Positions 1 to 13,600 of a DNA stretch of 64,000 nt are shown here, piece after piece (position 1 is the first letter of the stretch; every line of letters starts with the position of its first letter). The translations under genes were made by a program, and so were the position numbers. Origin of the DNA: Lepisosteus oculatus (Eukaryota > Chordata > Actinopteri > Semionotiformes > Lepisosteidae); assembly GCF_040954835.1 (NCBI RefSeq), contig NC_090712.1:2489284-2553283 (forward strand), in the 5' to 3' direction. The notes under the pieces are model-generated. The model did not search any database. It was not told the DNA's origin and was given only the letters and a program-made list of their open reading frames with translations.

Positions 1-1430
1 GGACAGGGACATCTCCGGGAGACAGCAGGTCAGCGTTAGGCAAGCATCCGTCAGACAGGTGGTGCAGCCTGTTCCAACTCAGCTCAGGTTTAAAAGACAA
101 AAAAAACCCTCAGTGAAATGCATTTTCTTTTTTGCTCCAGTACTGTAGCGAAACATATCGAAGACCATTTAACACCTGTAATGTCCACAGACAAATTAAC
201 TTTCACTGGATGACTAGCCCCATGGGAAGAGGCGGTATCATCTATACACAGCTGCAGACAAACAGCACAAAAGATGAACACATATCATGGCAAGTAATCT
301 GGCTCCATTTCAGACATTTCATTCACAGCATACACGCCTGTGCCATTAGTGCACAGCACCAGGCATCTTCCAGGTGTCTAACTGGTGGCACCTGGGCTGT
401 GCTCTGTGAAATATGCATGAAGCAGGTATTGTTGCTCAACAGCCTGGCTGTAGACAGGATCATTACACAGCACTTGTCAGCTCCTTACCTTTATTATAGC
501 TGACACTCCATAAGAAGCTTGTAATGAGCCCAGTTAATGAATAATACATGCCAACTGAAATCCTAGAGGGGCACTTCTATTTCCTACAGCTAAGAAATAA
601 CTACAGAGCACCAGAATTCATGTTACTATTTGCCTGATATGAGCAACCTAAAGGCAAGTATTCATAAGCTACCTCTGTGAGGGAGTCTCTAGTCTGCCGT
701 ACTTTTCAAAAGGTGTGCTACATTGGCATGGATACCTATGAGCACTCTGCACCTGAAACATCCGTTTTCAGTTGCCAGTTAATTTAATGCAGTTCATCAC
801 TTAGACAGGGACAAGAACTCCTGAAAAAAGCAGAGCACCTGAAACGTTCTTGCTATCCCTTTTCAGAGCAGAATTAACCATTACTTGTTCCTCGCCAGCC
901 CACGGACCCAGCCAGCCTATCGTTTGACTGTGGGAGAAAACCAGAGCACCATGTGAAAACCCATGCAGACATTGGACAACACGCAGACTCCACAGAGAAG
1001 GAGCTGGCATGAAATCTGACACAGAGCCCAAGAGCTATGAAGTGGCTATGTTAACCATCACATCACTGTGCCACATGAACAAAAAAAAAAGATTGAATAA
1101 TTCAATTATCATTTGACAAACTATACTTATATTTAAAAAGTTACTTATTTTATATATTAAGGTATATAAAGGGTGTCAAGATGCTTCAGAATGTGACCTA
1201 CAGGTGCCTGATAAGAACAGATTAAAATAAGGGGTTTAATCAATGTAGTCACAAATATTGCAGAACAACTGGATAAATCCAGTGAGTTTGGTTCCATTGA
1301 AAAATCCAGACTTCTGTTACCCTTAACAGACACTGCACACGCGGATTTTCCTCACACTTGGCTGCACCGTTTTCAAATGTCCTGGAGTTTAGCAGAATGT
1401 GAAAGGATAAGAGGACAACATCCGAGTTCT
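1..1430. other. Spacer downstream of PHF10
   Basis: No exon, RNA gene or clear repeat is recognised. Open frames here (for example a 123-codon one from 132 to 503 on the plus strand) have no recognisable motif, and no splice-site pattern suggests coding use. Confidence 0.4.
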
Positions 1431-1450
1431 TCACACAAACACGTTTCCAT

Positions 1451-1456
1451 TTTATT
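1451..1456 (-). promoter_or_regulatory. phf10: Likely PHF10 polyadenylation signal
   Basis: An AATAAA hexamer on the minus strand, about 225 bases past the PHF10 stop codon at 1682-1684. It would give a short 3' UTR of roughly 250 bases. It is the nearest good signal downstream of the stop; no transcript evidence is available here. Confidence 0.55.
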
Positions 1457-1681
1457 TCTTAGAAAAAACAAATGACCTGATCTGCACATTTAATACACCA
1501 CAACAAAGGCAGACACATCATATACATGATTGTAGAGCATTTTTGCTTACACCTGAGAAGAAAAAAAAAAACTGAGATAGGTAGCCCTTGGAACCGCTTC
1601 CTTGAGTTAATTCTTTGGCTGCTGTGGCTCTGCGTCGGTGTGATCACACAGCAGGGCAGGGGAGGGGGGGCGATTCTTACA

Positions 1682-4600
1682 TCAGCCATCCTTGTTGGCC
1701 TTGCTTCTTCGTAATCCCTTCTTTGGGGCCGGCTGCTCCCTCACACAACAGTCGCACACCCAGCATCCTGAAAAACACACAGGTCACTGTCTGTTCTCTC
1801 CCTTCAACACCTCCGCACAACGCAGCCGTTTCTTGCACTCGGAGACCTCACGCCAGCGGCTCCCAGTTCACAGTTCCCAGTTCCCAGTTCCCAGTTCCCA
1901 GTTCCCAGTTCCCAGTTCCCAGTTCCCAGTTCCCAGTGGGCTGCGTTCCAGCCGAGCCCTCAGCGACACAGTCAAACCCTCCGTTGACTTAACAAGAAGA
2001 AGATGAATCTTCTTTGTTCCCAGAGCTCTTAAACGTGTTGGGAGCTTCAACTGTTGTATTTTGGAAGTGAAATAAAATCCCAAACTTGCAACGAGAAAGG
2101 AAATGCCAATGTTCAACTGAAGCAATTTCTTAGATCAATTACGGCTTCAATTATCTAATTAAGGAGGGGCGGAATGACAGCAGGAGTGAGGGTCACTGGG
2201 ACCGGGGTTGGCCTTAAGCTCTCCGTCACCGTGAATTCTAGAAAAACAGCCAGGTCAACTGGAACAGCTTGGCATATATGATAAATAAGACAGCGCATCA
2301 ATACAATGTATTTGTGAGGTTCCTTTTATGATTTTACTCTTACAGTAAATCTCAATAGAAAAAATGATCACAGTGAAAATGAGATTATGGGGACCACAAC
2401 TGGACAATTATGTTGAAGAGCCTTCCCTAGTGTCTAATTTACTGATACCCTGTGCAATGAGCATGTGGATTTCGGTTATCTAATTAAGCATTGGCAAGCT
2501 GCCTGTTCTGCTGCAAAGACTAAGATGTCAAAGCCTCGCAAACCATCCAGGCATGATAATTCAGGCTGACCTAAAGGACTGAAGGATGAGCGTATAGGAA
2601 AGTTGAAAAATAAGGTCCATGTGATAACCAGTCCAACTGTGCATGCTTTTCACTGCGTCACTGTCCTACTCAATTGTACATCACATCAAACTTCAGTGGT
2701 GCAGATGGGACTTATAATTACATCTCGCCACTGTGCACTGCAAGTACATACAAGTAGCCAGCAGCCATATCACTCTGCAACTCACAACTGGCAACCCACT
2801 GAAGCTATGCAAGTGTGAGCCTGGTCAGTACCTGGATGGGAGACCTCCTGGGAAAAACTAAGACTGCTGCTGGAAGAAGTGTTAGTGGGCCCAGTAGGGG
2901 GCGCTCACCCTGAATCTGTGTGGGTCCTAATGCCCCAGACAGGGACACTATACTGTAAACAGGCACCGTCCTTCGGATGAGATGTAAAACTGAGGTCCTG
3001 ACTCTCTGTGGTCATTAAAATTCCCAGGGTGTTTCTCGAAAAGAGTAGGGGTGTAACCCGAGTGTCCTAGCCAAATATCCCATTGGCCCTGACCAATCAT
3101 GGCCTCCTAATAATCTCCATCTATAAATTGGCTTCATTACTCTGCTCTCCTCCCCACTGAGAGCTGGTGTGTGGGGAGTGTACTGGCGCACTATGGCTGC
3201 TGTGGCATCATCCAGGTGGGGCTACACACTGGTGGTGGTGGAGGGGATCCCCATTACCTGTAAAGCGCTTTGAGTGGAGTGTCCAGAAAAGCGCTATATA
3301 AGTGTTAGCAATTATTATCAGTTATACAAGTGAAGGTTGTGAAGCCTCTCAAGTTTACCTAAAGGAATGGCGTCCACACCGACGCAGAAGGTGTGGAAGC
3401 CGCGGTCACACTTGTCGCAGAACATCATCTCCTCCTCGTGATGGGGCTGCTGGCAGACCGTGCAGGTCTTGCACTCCATGCACTGCCAGGGGTAGGTCTT
3501 GATCAGGGCCACCAGCGCGGCAGTCATGTCCAGGCAGGAGGGGTGGCCTGCAGCGGACACAGGACACGCCGTTACCGAGGAGCGCCGGACGGCCCTCAGC
3601 GCGCTCGCCAAATTGATTCCTGCTGAAACTCGGATTTTTATTAGGGGGGGTGAGGGGCAAACAAACCGTTTTCAATTCTCATTGTTTTTGGCAAAACAAA
3701 ATCTGGCCTTGGAGCCATAAAGCCAACATGTTGCATCGGTGAAAAAGAAAAGGAAAACACAGCTACAGTCAAAGCAGTCTGAATTGTTTTACTTTGTACA
3801 ACAGCCTACGTGCACGTTTGGCGTCTCAAACTCAGGTCCTGGACAGCAAGTCTTCTGGCTTTTACTCCCAACACATTTTCAGTTACATTAGAAGGTCTTA
3901 TTAACAGCGTATTTGTAATACCTCCTACCAGGGTCTGAAGTGATACATAGGGAATCAAAATGATAATGATGGAAATGTTTTGTGTAACTAACTGTAAAAG
4001 ACCTTATGGAAAATTCCAGAAATGTCTGGATCAGAGAACAATCAGGTTAACTGTTTATCTGACTGTACAGGTTGCAACAAAGACCAGAAAACACAAGACA
4101 CCCCAGCAACTGAGTTTGAGAACTCTGCTGTTTGTATTGCCTTAACATGACAAGAACCACTTAATGGTCTATTCTCCAAAGAAATTTAAACTTTTATATG
4201 CAGTTAGCACACTTATTTTGGTGATAAACTGTAGAGAGTATGCTAACATGATGTCTCACTTAGTAATGTGATGCACTTGAGTGTATGACACTGAACTATG
4301 AAGCATGGCTGCATAAAAATTAACATTTAAAAGCAATTTAAAATACCATACTATATAACATAACATCACATTATGAGCCCTATACAATTTCTTGCATTAG
4401 GAATGATCTTTTCACATACCCCAGCTTGCTCTCCATGAGACACACAGACAGGGAGAGAAGCTGGGGGTCAGAGTGCAGGGTCAGCCATTGTATGGCGCCC
4501 CTGGAGCAGTTGGGGTTAAGGGCCTTGCTCAGGGGCCCGACGGAGTAGGATTCCTCTGACGGCTGCAGGATTTGAACCGGCAACCTTCCAGCCACAGGCG

Positions 4601-7600
4601 CAGATCCTGAGCCACAGAGCCACCGCTCTGCCCAACAACTGAGAGAGAGAGATGGGACAGAGCGTCTCTCTCTGTATATTAAGAAGGACTGAAAATTTAA
4701 ATTGGAATGCTCTGAGCAACACAGGATGAACCATGACTGCATTAACCATTTACCTACATTAACCACCCCGAAATACAGTTATTTGGTACGACATTAAGGT
4801 TTCAGGCTACGAGGACCAGGATTCTGCATACCGGATAGTATTCGGCAACAAGAACACAGTTTGCATGTCAGCTGGATTTGAAGACCCAGGCTCTTTCCTG
4901 TAAACTCTGTTACTACCAACATACTGATATTGATGATGTGTGGCAGCACAAAAACCAGACCTGGGTAGAAATGCTATGGAATGGGAGTCTTTTTGGTTTC
5001 CCAGCTGTACCACTTTTTAATGGGGCCTGCAAGCTATTCTGAACAGCTTTACTTTGTGTGTAGAGAGTGGCAATCAATCAAAAGCTAGTATCACTTACCA
5101 CTGTTGCTGCACTGGGAGCAGTGAATGAGACTTTCAGGCTTCCCTTTCTTGTTGGACTCCTTACCCTTCAGACATATTCCACATATAGCATTTGGAATGA
5201 CCTTTGGCTGGAAGGGCAGAACAATGCTATAAAAACCAGGACAACAGAGCCCACAGCAGGAGTGGACATTGGTTTCAGAAGCAACAGGGAGACAAAAAGT
5301 TGAAAAAAGTACTAGAAATCATTCCCCTCAAACAGCTTTGTGCGTCCAAACTACAAACAAGAAGTTATCAACTTGCAGGCAAAACACAATTTTGCCAACA
5401 AATGTTTTTCAGACATGCAGTTTTTAAGCTTGCATCTCTCTTTGCAAACATGTAGTCGTTTTACAGACGCTACAGGAATGTGGAATGATGTACTCCGTCT
5501 GTCTGCAAAGCCTTGTTACTTTTATTGGTTGCAATTTAAATATTACGTGTATTTTCATATTAAAATAATTCATGATTTTCATAACATTTAGGTATAGATT
5601 TTTTTTAAACAAAAGTAGAGCCTGCTGACGGTCAGATAAAACGTTAGATTAGCTGCTTTTCTGAAGTTTAAGTATGCTTTAAACAACAATAACTGTAATG
5701 CAGAATTTACCCAGGAAAACAATCTACATCATGGTCAAGAGACACTCGTATTCAACTGGTTCTGTTACTGTAATTGGTAGGGTAGCAGAACACATGAGAA
5801 CGTGGGAAGAACACATTGGTGGTTATCCTCAGGCTCACTCTTTTAAAAGATGCTCACAATGTCACTTATATTTTGTGTGCACATGCATAAATAAATGTGA
5901 CAAAACCCAAATCATCCGAGAATTACTGTGAATTTATAATCCCAATCAAACACTGCTCGTCTTCAAAAAACGGCTCCACTACAGTTTTGCATTTCCTACC
6001 CTCCTACAGCATGATTTAAGCGGAAAGAATAGCAAAAAAAAATCAAGTGTAACCTAGCAGGAAGAAAGTAGCAGAGAGGAAAAAAAAACAATAGGGATTA
6101 CAGCAGAATTTTCAGGAATGTGCAAACTCTTTATTAGGATCGGAAGCAGGGCTTGGACAAAAAGTACAATGGAGTGATTACATAAAAAAATAAAGGCCCC
6201 TTTCCTGCAGTTACGCACAGAACTAAGGTATAGCAATGCATCGCTGAAGTATGCCAAACAAGGACGTCGGACAGGGTACACAAAAAAAAGTTTACTTCCT
6301 TGCACTTTAAAGAAACAAGAGAATGTTTATAAAGAGTGGCAGAATAATACTGTCTTGACTTAGTGGGTTTTGACTTGGCTGATGTTTCCTGCGCATGAAT
6401 TAGCAATGCCCAAGTAGTTCCTATTAATTAAGATTTAGTCAGGTAATTCCTGAAATAAATTAAATGGAAAAATGTAACCAGAAACCATGTGCATTCTGTC
6501 ACTGTGAAAAAAAGTATCCTTAAAAAAAATGCACCTATGTTTACTAATTTTTTTACTTTACCTAAAGATTTAGGGTATAGACAATACCCTAGAGGCCTTG
6601 CTGTCCGAACACTAGCACTGTCAAAACCTTCAGTGCCCACTAGCCACTCGGGAGAAAAAACTACAACTGAATAGTGACTCCACAATGTACAAATTGACCA
6701 TATTAAAATGAAAGCAACACGAGAACACAAACCTGGAAAAAATCAGTTCGTAGTCCTATTAAAAAAAAAAACCTGCTTCTATAAAATACCAATTCTGAAA
6801 CAGCTTGACGGACTAGTATTATAACTGCAACCTTGCTAAAAACAAATATTTGAACTCTTTTTTTAAATGATAAAAAAAAACTAAATGCGAGAATATGAAC
6901 TAAAACATACCAACGATTAAAAATTACAATAGTAACTGTTTTTACTATCAAAAACACTAGAACTTTTTTTTTCCACATTTTTGTAGAAAGAAAAAAAGTG
7001 GAAGCTTAATGAAAGAGGCAGGTTATTTTTAAAAACATTAACATACTTAACAGACATTTATGTTTGTTTTGCACTTATCTCTAGTTATGTGTTCTGAACA
7101 AAACTTGTCACTGTTGAAAGTGACAGCATACATATAGCAGCAAGATCTTCTCTTTTGAGGAGAATGTCCTAAATGAAACTCTATGTCCATAAAACTACTC
7201 TTTAATGAATCACAAGAACATAACCCTGGAGTTTAAAATCCAAGAATATCAAAATTCGCCCTCTAAAGATGTCCCTTTCTTTTAACTCTTTATACCAAAA
7301 ATAAGTTTTCGTGACAAAAAAAGCTGCAGAAGAAGATGCTAGAAAAGTATTTTGTTTCATGCTTAAGAACCTACTCTCGGACAACGGGATATTATTATTA
7401 TATGCAACGAAAACTTTCTAAATAGTGACCTATTCTTGCGTTTTGTTTCGGTAGAAAGTCTCGTGGAAAAATATTAGTGACAGCCTTACAATACAAATAC
7501 CAGCAGCACAACAATTTCAAGACAAGTGGGAAGATAACATGCAAAATATTCAGCAAACACTGTATATCACCATAAAGTACTTCACAGTTAAAACAGTTCA

Positions 7601-10600
7601 TAGTCTGCAAAAATATTAGCTTTAAGCTAAAACACTCCTGACACCAGAGGTGTGCCAGTTAAAGAATGCCATAAAAATAGCTGGATAGGTTTTGTGCTAC
7701 CAAAGAAAACCCTTATAAGATCACTGAGGCTAATCCACAAAAAACTATTCTACTTCACACAGGATCAAGTTGCTTCTAATACGATCTGTACTGTAACTAA
7801 TGTGGCCCAAAAACTGGGCTATTATTTAAAAAACAACACTGAACATTTCTTCCCGTGCAAGCCTTTGACCAGAAAATACCAACCCTTCATTGAGAGGAGC
7901 TGAATGTGACTGTTCTAAAGTGCAGATCAAAATGGGAGCTTTTAAGAGCAGAGAACTCGAATGCACAGGCCAGCTGGTATGTTTGTTTCCCCAAAGAAAT
8001 GGAACTGGAAATCCAGGAACGTCTTTAAAGTGCTGATTCCGCTAGTGCTATATTAACCCTCAAGAGAGGTATAAAACATCAAGTGAAATTTACAGATAAA
8101 ATGTTTACAGTTAACATTTTCCTATGCATTATGCTTAACAGTCTATCCTACTATTAGTGTTTTTCTAAAGCAATAATGAAGGACAAAATCTGCATCCTTC
8201 TAGTTTGGCGATAGTGGTAGTTAAAGAAAACTATTTTTCCGGATCTGTAACATTACAAGACATTCTACAGCTGCAATAAGGCTCTGACCACTTCTAGCTT
8301 AGTCATTCTTACAAACTAAGTATTTATTAGTGTTTCAGAAGGCAGAGACAGTTACTGGACACCCAGTGCAGGATTCACAATACAAGTTCACACAATTCAT
8401 TAAGCTTTTTTTAACAAATTTATGATGTTCCTTTTCTAGGCTTTGTATCTTCACACGTTATATCCTACACTTTACCCTGCATAACAAAGAACGGTTTCAC
8501 AAAGTTAATTTGCTGGGATTTTAGTACTCATTTTCGTCTTGCTTCAGTTGTATATTATGTATATTGTAGAGTACTCTGAGTTTGTTGAAAAGAATTCCAA
8601 AATAAAATGATCACTCTACTACAAGGAAGAAACGAGCTGCAGCAGCAAGGAGGTGTACTATAGGGGTGAAAAGCTGTGTGACGGCAAAAGTATTTCTCAT
8701 TCCTATCAACTACGATTTCGGACAAGCACTAACATTTAACTGTAGTGCTCAGACACAGCCGGAAAAATGTTAATTCAGATAACTGAATACCTTCCCCAGT
8801 ACCACATTTATCAGGGATATAAGCAATTAAATATTATAATCAACAAATTCCACTACACTGGTGGTCTTAGAATCAGTTATTGAAAATCTTGAAACTTTAT
8901 ATGAAAAGTATAATGAGTCCTAGGGATTTCTAATTAATTCTAATAATTACTTAAACCATGACAATAGAAACTATAACCACTGGTAAATATGTGTCTCTGG
9001 AACATGATACCTCAGTAATGTTCAAGGTAGTGTTTGCTGCCATGAAGACGGATTATTCTCCTTCTGCATCCCAGGTTACTGACTTCTGCAACGAGCAGTC
9101 CCAATGCAAATCCCACAAGGCTGATGTTTTGCAGGGAGGCAGGACGTATTCTCAACAATGATCAGACTTACTATATCAGTACTGGGGGATAGGCACAAGT
9201 GCCACACGTTATGCTTTCACCCTTGTATAAAATAAAAGGTCCAGATTTTACCCTTACAAAAAATTAAACGTCTTCCCACAATCTGCCTCTGTAACATTTG
9301 AATATGCAGCCAATTAAAGATATACACTGATAAACACATCTTCTGTAAACATCAAAATGCAATTAAAGGGAGGTAGGTGAAATGTTTCTTAACATTATAA
9401 AAGTAATTCTGAACACAGAAATATGTGATTGTGAACCCTTCAATCCTTCAGCTGCTTAAAAAAAAAAGCAAGGACCACCAACTTTAAAATAGTAGTAGAG
9501 CATCTAACCTAGTAGATGTATGAGGACTTTCAAAATCCTCTCAAACTTCTTCATTCTCCGGTTCCCTTTTTGACTGCAGGCCTGGGGCACACCCATTGTG
9601 CACATTTCACTTACTGAATCGGGTTCAACACGACACTCCTGGGATAGCGATTTTTGGGTCATTTTTTCTGTCGTATAAATGGAGCACATCGTTTCCCCTG
9701 CAAAACATGCCTGGTGTTTCCGTCCACAAAACCTGCCTTTCCAGAACTAATTCTCAGCTTCCCTCGACTCCACCATGTAGATTTTTTTCTTACCAATATC
9801 CTGACATTCAAAGACTGCAACAGAAACATAGCAAGAAAAATGTTGGGCAGTTTTTTTTTTTCCCCTGGTGAATTTAAAGAGACTATCAGGTTTAAAGATC
9901 ATCAAAATAATCTAACCTGAAAGCAACAGCAACACTTCCATTCAAAATCTCCTGCCACGTCTTCTGAACTGACACTTCTGTGAAGCTGCTACTTATATCT
10001 GGCTGTTGCCAACACAAACATTTCCCTTTTCCATTTTACTGCATTACAATCTGACAGCACGATATTTCTGGGTGTCCCGGTTTGTCTCGGAAAGGACTCA
10101 CTAACTCCTTTGAAAGAGAATGCTTTGCAAAATAATTAGCAGCTGTGTTAGCTGCTTCGATACTCAGGAGCCCATGTGACCCAGACTCTTCACCAAACTT
10201 GTGCCCTCCTTTGAAGAGGCCTGGGCACCACTGCCAATGATGTCTCTCAGAATGACGAGTGTATAAATTTAGATAAGTCTAAACATGCCCTCATGTCTGC
10301 AGTGAAACAAGGAGGAAAATATACAGTGCAATCAATTATAAAAATGACTCAGGTAAGCCACACAGCGCCTTTTTTAATAGATAGGTTTTCTGTATGTTAT
10401 TTTTTAACATACAAATGTAAAATGTGGCCTACAAACCTTCACATCCATTTCTGTTATGCAGACCAGCTACTTCAAACTCAGATTATGCTGCGAATGACCA
10501 ATTTTTTGCACCGAGATTAACAGCACTGCTACCAAGCTACAAGAGTCCAATTGGTACAGCAGCCCTGGTGGGAAATCAAAAATCAGATCTTTCGTGAAAC

Positions 10601-13600
10601 CAATAAATACCGTTGCAACTTCCATCAAATGTTTTGGAGACATAGGAAAACATATTTGGAAAGACAGGATATTGTCACACATGCCTCAGGCCTGACCAAC
10701 CTCACCAAGTCCTCTTTTGATTCTGCACAACACTGTCTGTGCACCTTCGCTGACTCAATAAAATGGCAGCATGCCCTGCAGCACATTCTGTCATCCCCAG
10801 AGTCTGACCATATTTAACATGACTGCACCTGAATAATCCATCTCGATCTTGGACATCCATAGTGTGACCTTACAAATAAACATAAATCAAGCCAGATCTA
10901 TCCAAAAGCTCTCAAATTCTCTGGATGGAACAGTAAAATGTTTTTTTTATGCTACTAAATAGAATATAAATCTAGTTGTTAAATCCTTTTATTAATATCA
11001 AACGTTAGCTGTTTTGCCTCCGCTCACTTGCCTTGCAGTCGTATTGACAGGTTAGCAGCTCAGAGGTATGTCATTAAAAGGCATTTGTAAAATACCTAAA
11101 ATACCAGGAGGCCAAAACCTTAGGAAAAAAGGTCATAAAGTAATTCCAGAACGTGTCACTTGGAGATACTAAAATTATTGCTCTATACGATCAGAAGGAG
11201 AGACAGAGACGTGGGCCCACCTTAGTCGCCCGGCTCGGAATTAAACAGGAGTGGAAAGAAAGAAGAACGCACTCCGTGGTTTAGGGTGACAAGAAAGCCC
11301 CAAGAGAAAATGAAGCAACCTGGACAGACTGTGCGCGGCGTCAGGCCGATTCTAAAACAAAAAAAGCAGCTGCCGGCATGTTTGCCATGTGAGAAAGGGA
11401 GGAGAAAGGTTCTTTTTTTTTTGGAGAAAAGTCAGGGGCTTTTTTCTTCTACCTTGTACCCAGGGACAGATTTGTGTTGCACAGAACGTTTGGAACCATC
11501 TTTAGCTGGAGTCGCCGGCCTGTCCTTCGACTTGGACTTCCCCTGCACAGAGCTTTCCTGACTCTCGGTGGGACTGTCCCCATCGGACGTGTTCCCAGAA
11601 GAGCTTTCCTGTTGAAAGAACATGAGAACATGAGCTCGGGGTCAAGGAGGGCCCATGTGGCCCAGCGAGGGAGTTTAACTGATCCGCAGACCTCATCCAG
11701 CTGCTTCAACAACGGGGGCAGGGCAGCTCGTTCCCCACTCCCACAACCCTTTGGGTAAAGACATGCCCCCCCGTTGACAGCTTTGAACGCACTTCCACAG
11801 AGTTTCCACTTGTTTCACTGTTCATCCTGGAGAAATCCCCTGAGCTGACTCTGTCAGCGCCTTTGAAGATTTGGAATACTTGTATCGGGTCCAAATTGGA
11901 AGGCCTCCAATGCTGCGAACTTGACGCGTCTTCCGCTTGGCAGTCCTTCCAGTTAACTAAGCCGTGCACTCGGGGTAGCTGGGGGACAGCACAGAGCAGT
12001 GGGCGAGCCTCTGGACTCTGGCAGGTTACAGGTTCAAGTCCCTGGTGGTGTCCTTGAGTGAGGTACTGCCCCCAGACCACCACCCCCCCCCAGCTGTACA
12101 AGTCGGGGGACCAGCAGGGCTGGGGCTGGGGTAATTCCTGTGCTGCTGTGGGGAGGGAGTCGCATGATCTCAGGCAGGGCCGGTTCTGGGCACAGGAGAA
12201 CTAGGTGACTGACCAGGGCCGCCAGGGGTCCCCCCCATATGCAACACAATATAGTGTTTTTAATTACCACATTCAATGGGAGTGAAAATATTAGAAGCCC
12301 ATAATCATCTTAGATTACGACTGATCATAATGAAGTATGTAATAGGCTTTTAAAGAGCAGAAATGAGCTGGATTAGCAACCTCAAAACAGAGGCATGCCA
12401 AATCAAATAACTGTAAATACAAATCATTCCATTTTATGCAGTATTAATGTGGTTTGGAGTCTGTCAGATCACTGAAACTATCTATTTCATAGATTCACGT
12501 TTCTCGGAATCGTACACATGCTGTGCGAGTTGGGTGGCTAAACAGTACAGAAGTTCAGCAATTATACTTCATCGACATACAATGCATTGGTTTCCATGCA
12601 ATTCCTTCTGTATTTCAATGAATGGGGGGTATTGTGAAGCCAACCTGTAGCCCTTCACAATTCAGTCTCTCTCCCAGTGACAGCGGCAGGAGCAGAGAGG
12701 ACCTTTTCAGAGCTCAAGTTGACTAAAACACACCTGGCACAAGACCAGCTCAGTGGACAAGCATCGGTCATGCAGCAGGTAGACTCCTATCGTATGAAGG
12801 TGTACAGTAATTGATTATGATTTTGCCTCCCAAAAAAGTGAGGCAAAGTGATTCATAGAACAATATTGTTATGAGAATATTCCCATCTGTTCAGCCTCAC
12901 TGATTTCACCTCCCTTCTTATTGAGCGCACTCGTTTTTTCTTAAATTTCACACTTAATTCCTTTCTACAAAGGTTACAGTGCAGTAATTTATAAGTTATA
13001 ATTTTCCTGTTTATTGTTATTTATGTTCCTATTCATTACTTTCCAAGTTAAAAATGAATCTTTGTGAAATTGTGTGCTTCTTGCTCTTGTTATTCATTAT
13101 GTGTGCTTCAAAGCTTGTTAATAAAAGCTTTCTTGTTATATATTTAATTTAATTGTTCTAAATAGTAAGATAAGGTTGGGATGGGGGCTGCTCATAATAG
13201 TGTATGTGCAAACTGTGATCTGCAGGGCTCCCGGAAACCTGGGGTCTGCCCCAGTCTCACAATGACTGAGTCCATAGTGCCACCTAGTGGACCGATGACA
13301 AATTCCAACCTCAGGTTTTGAAGACCTGAGAACGCAAGGGTTTAACACGAACATGTTCTTCGCAGCTCATCAATTGGACGATCTCTTCCTGAAAGAAGCC
13401 AAGGTAACAACTCTGATGACACGGGTGGGCAGCTTCTTCCAAATACTCACAAACCTTTGAGTAAGGAAGCCCCTCCTGTTCTCGGTTCTAAATCCACTTC
13501 CCTGTGGTTCTACCTGGGTGTTTTCACATCCCCCAAGAGGAAAAAGGCTACTTCCTCGGCACACAGCATGAAGAAACTGATGAAGCCAGTCACAACAGCC

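Noticed and set aside
132-503. 123-codon plus-strand open frame at the left end
   Set aside because: No family resemblance and odd composition; lies downstream of the PHF10 poly(A) signal.
1862-1937. CRISPR-like array
   Set aside because: The units are 7 bases with no spacers; it is a minisatellite in a vertebrate intron.
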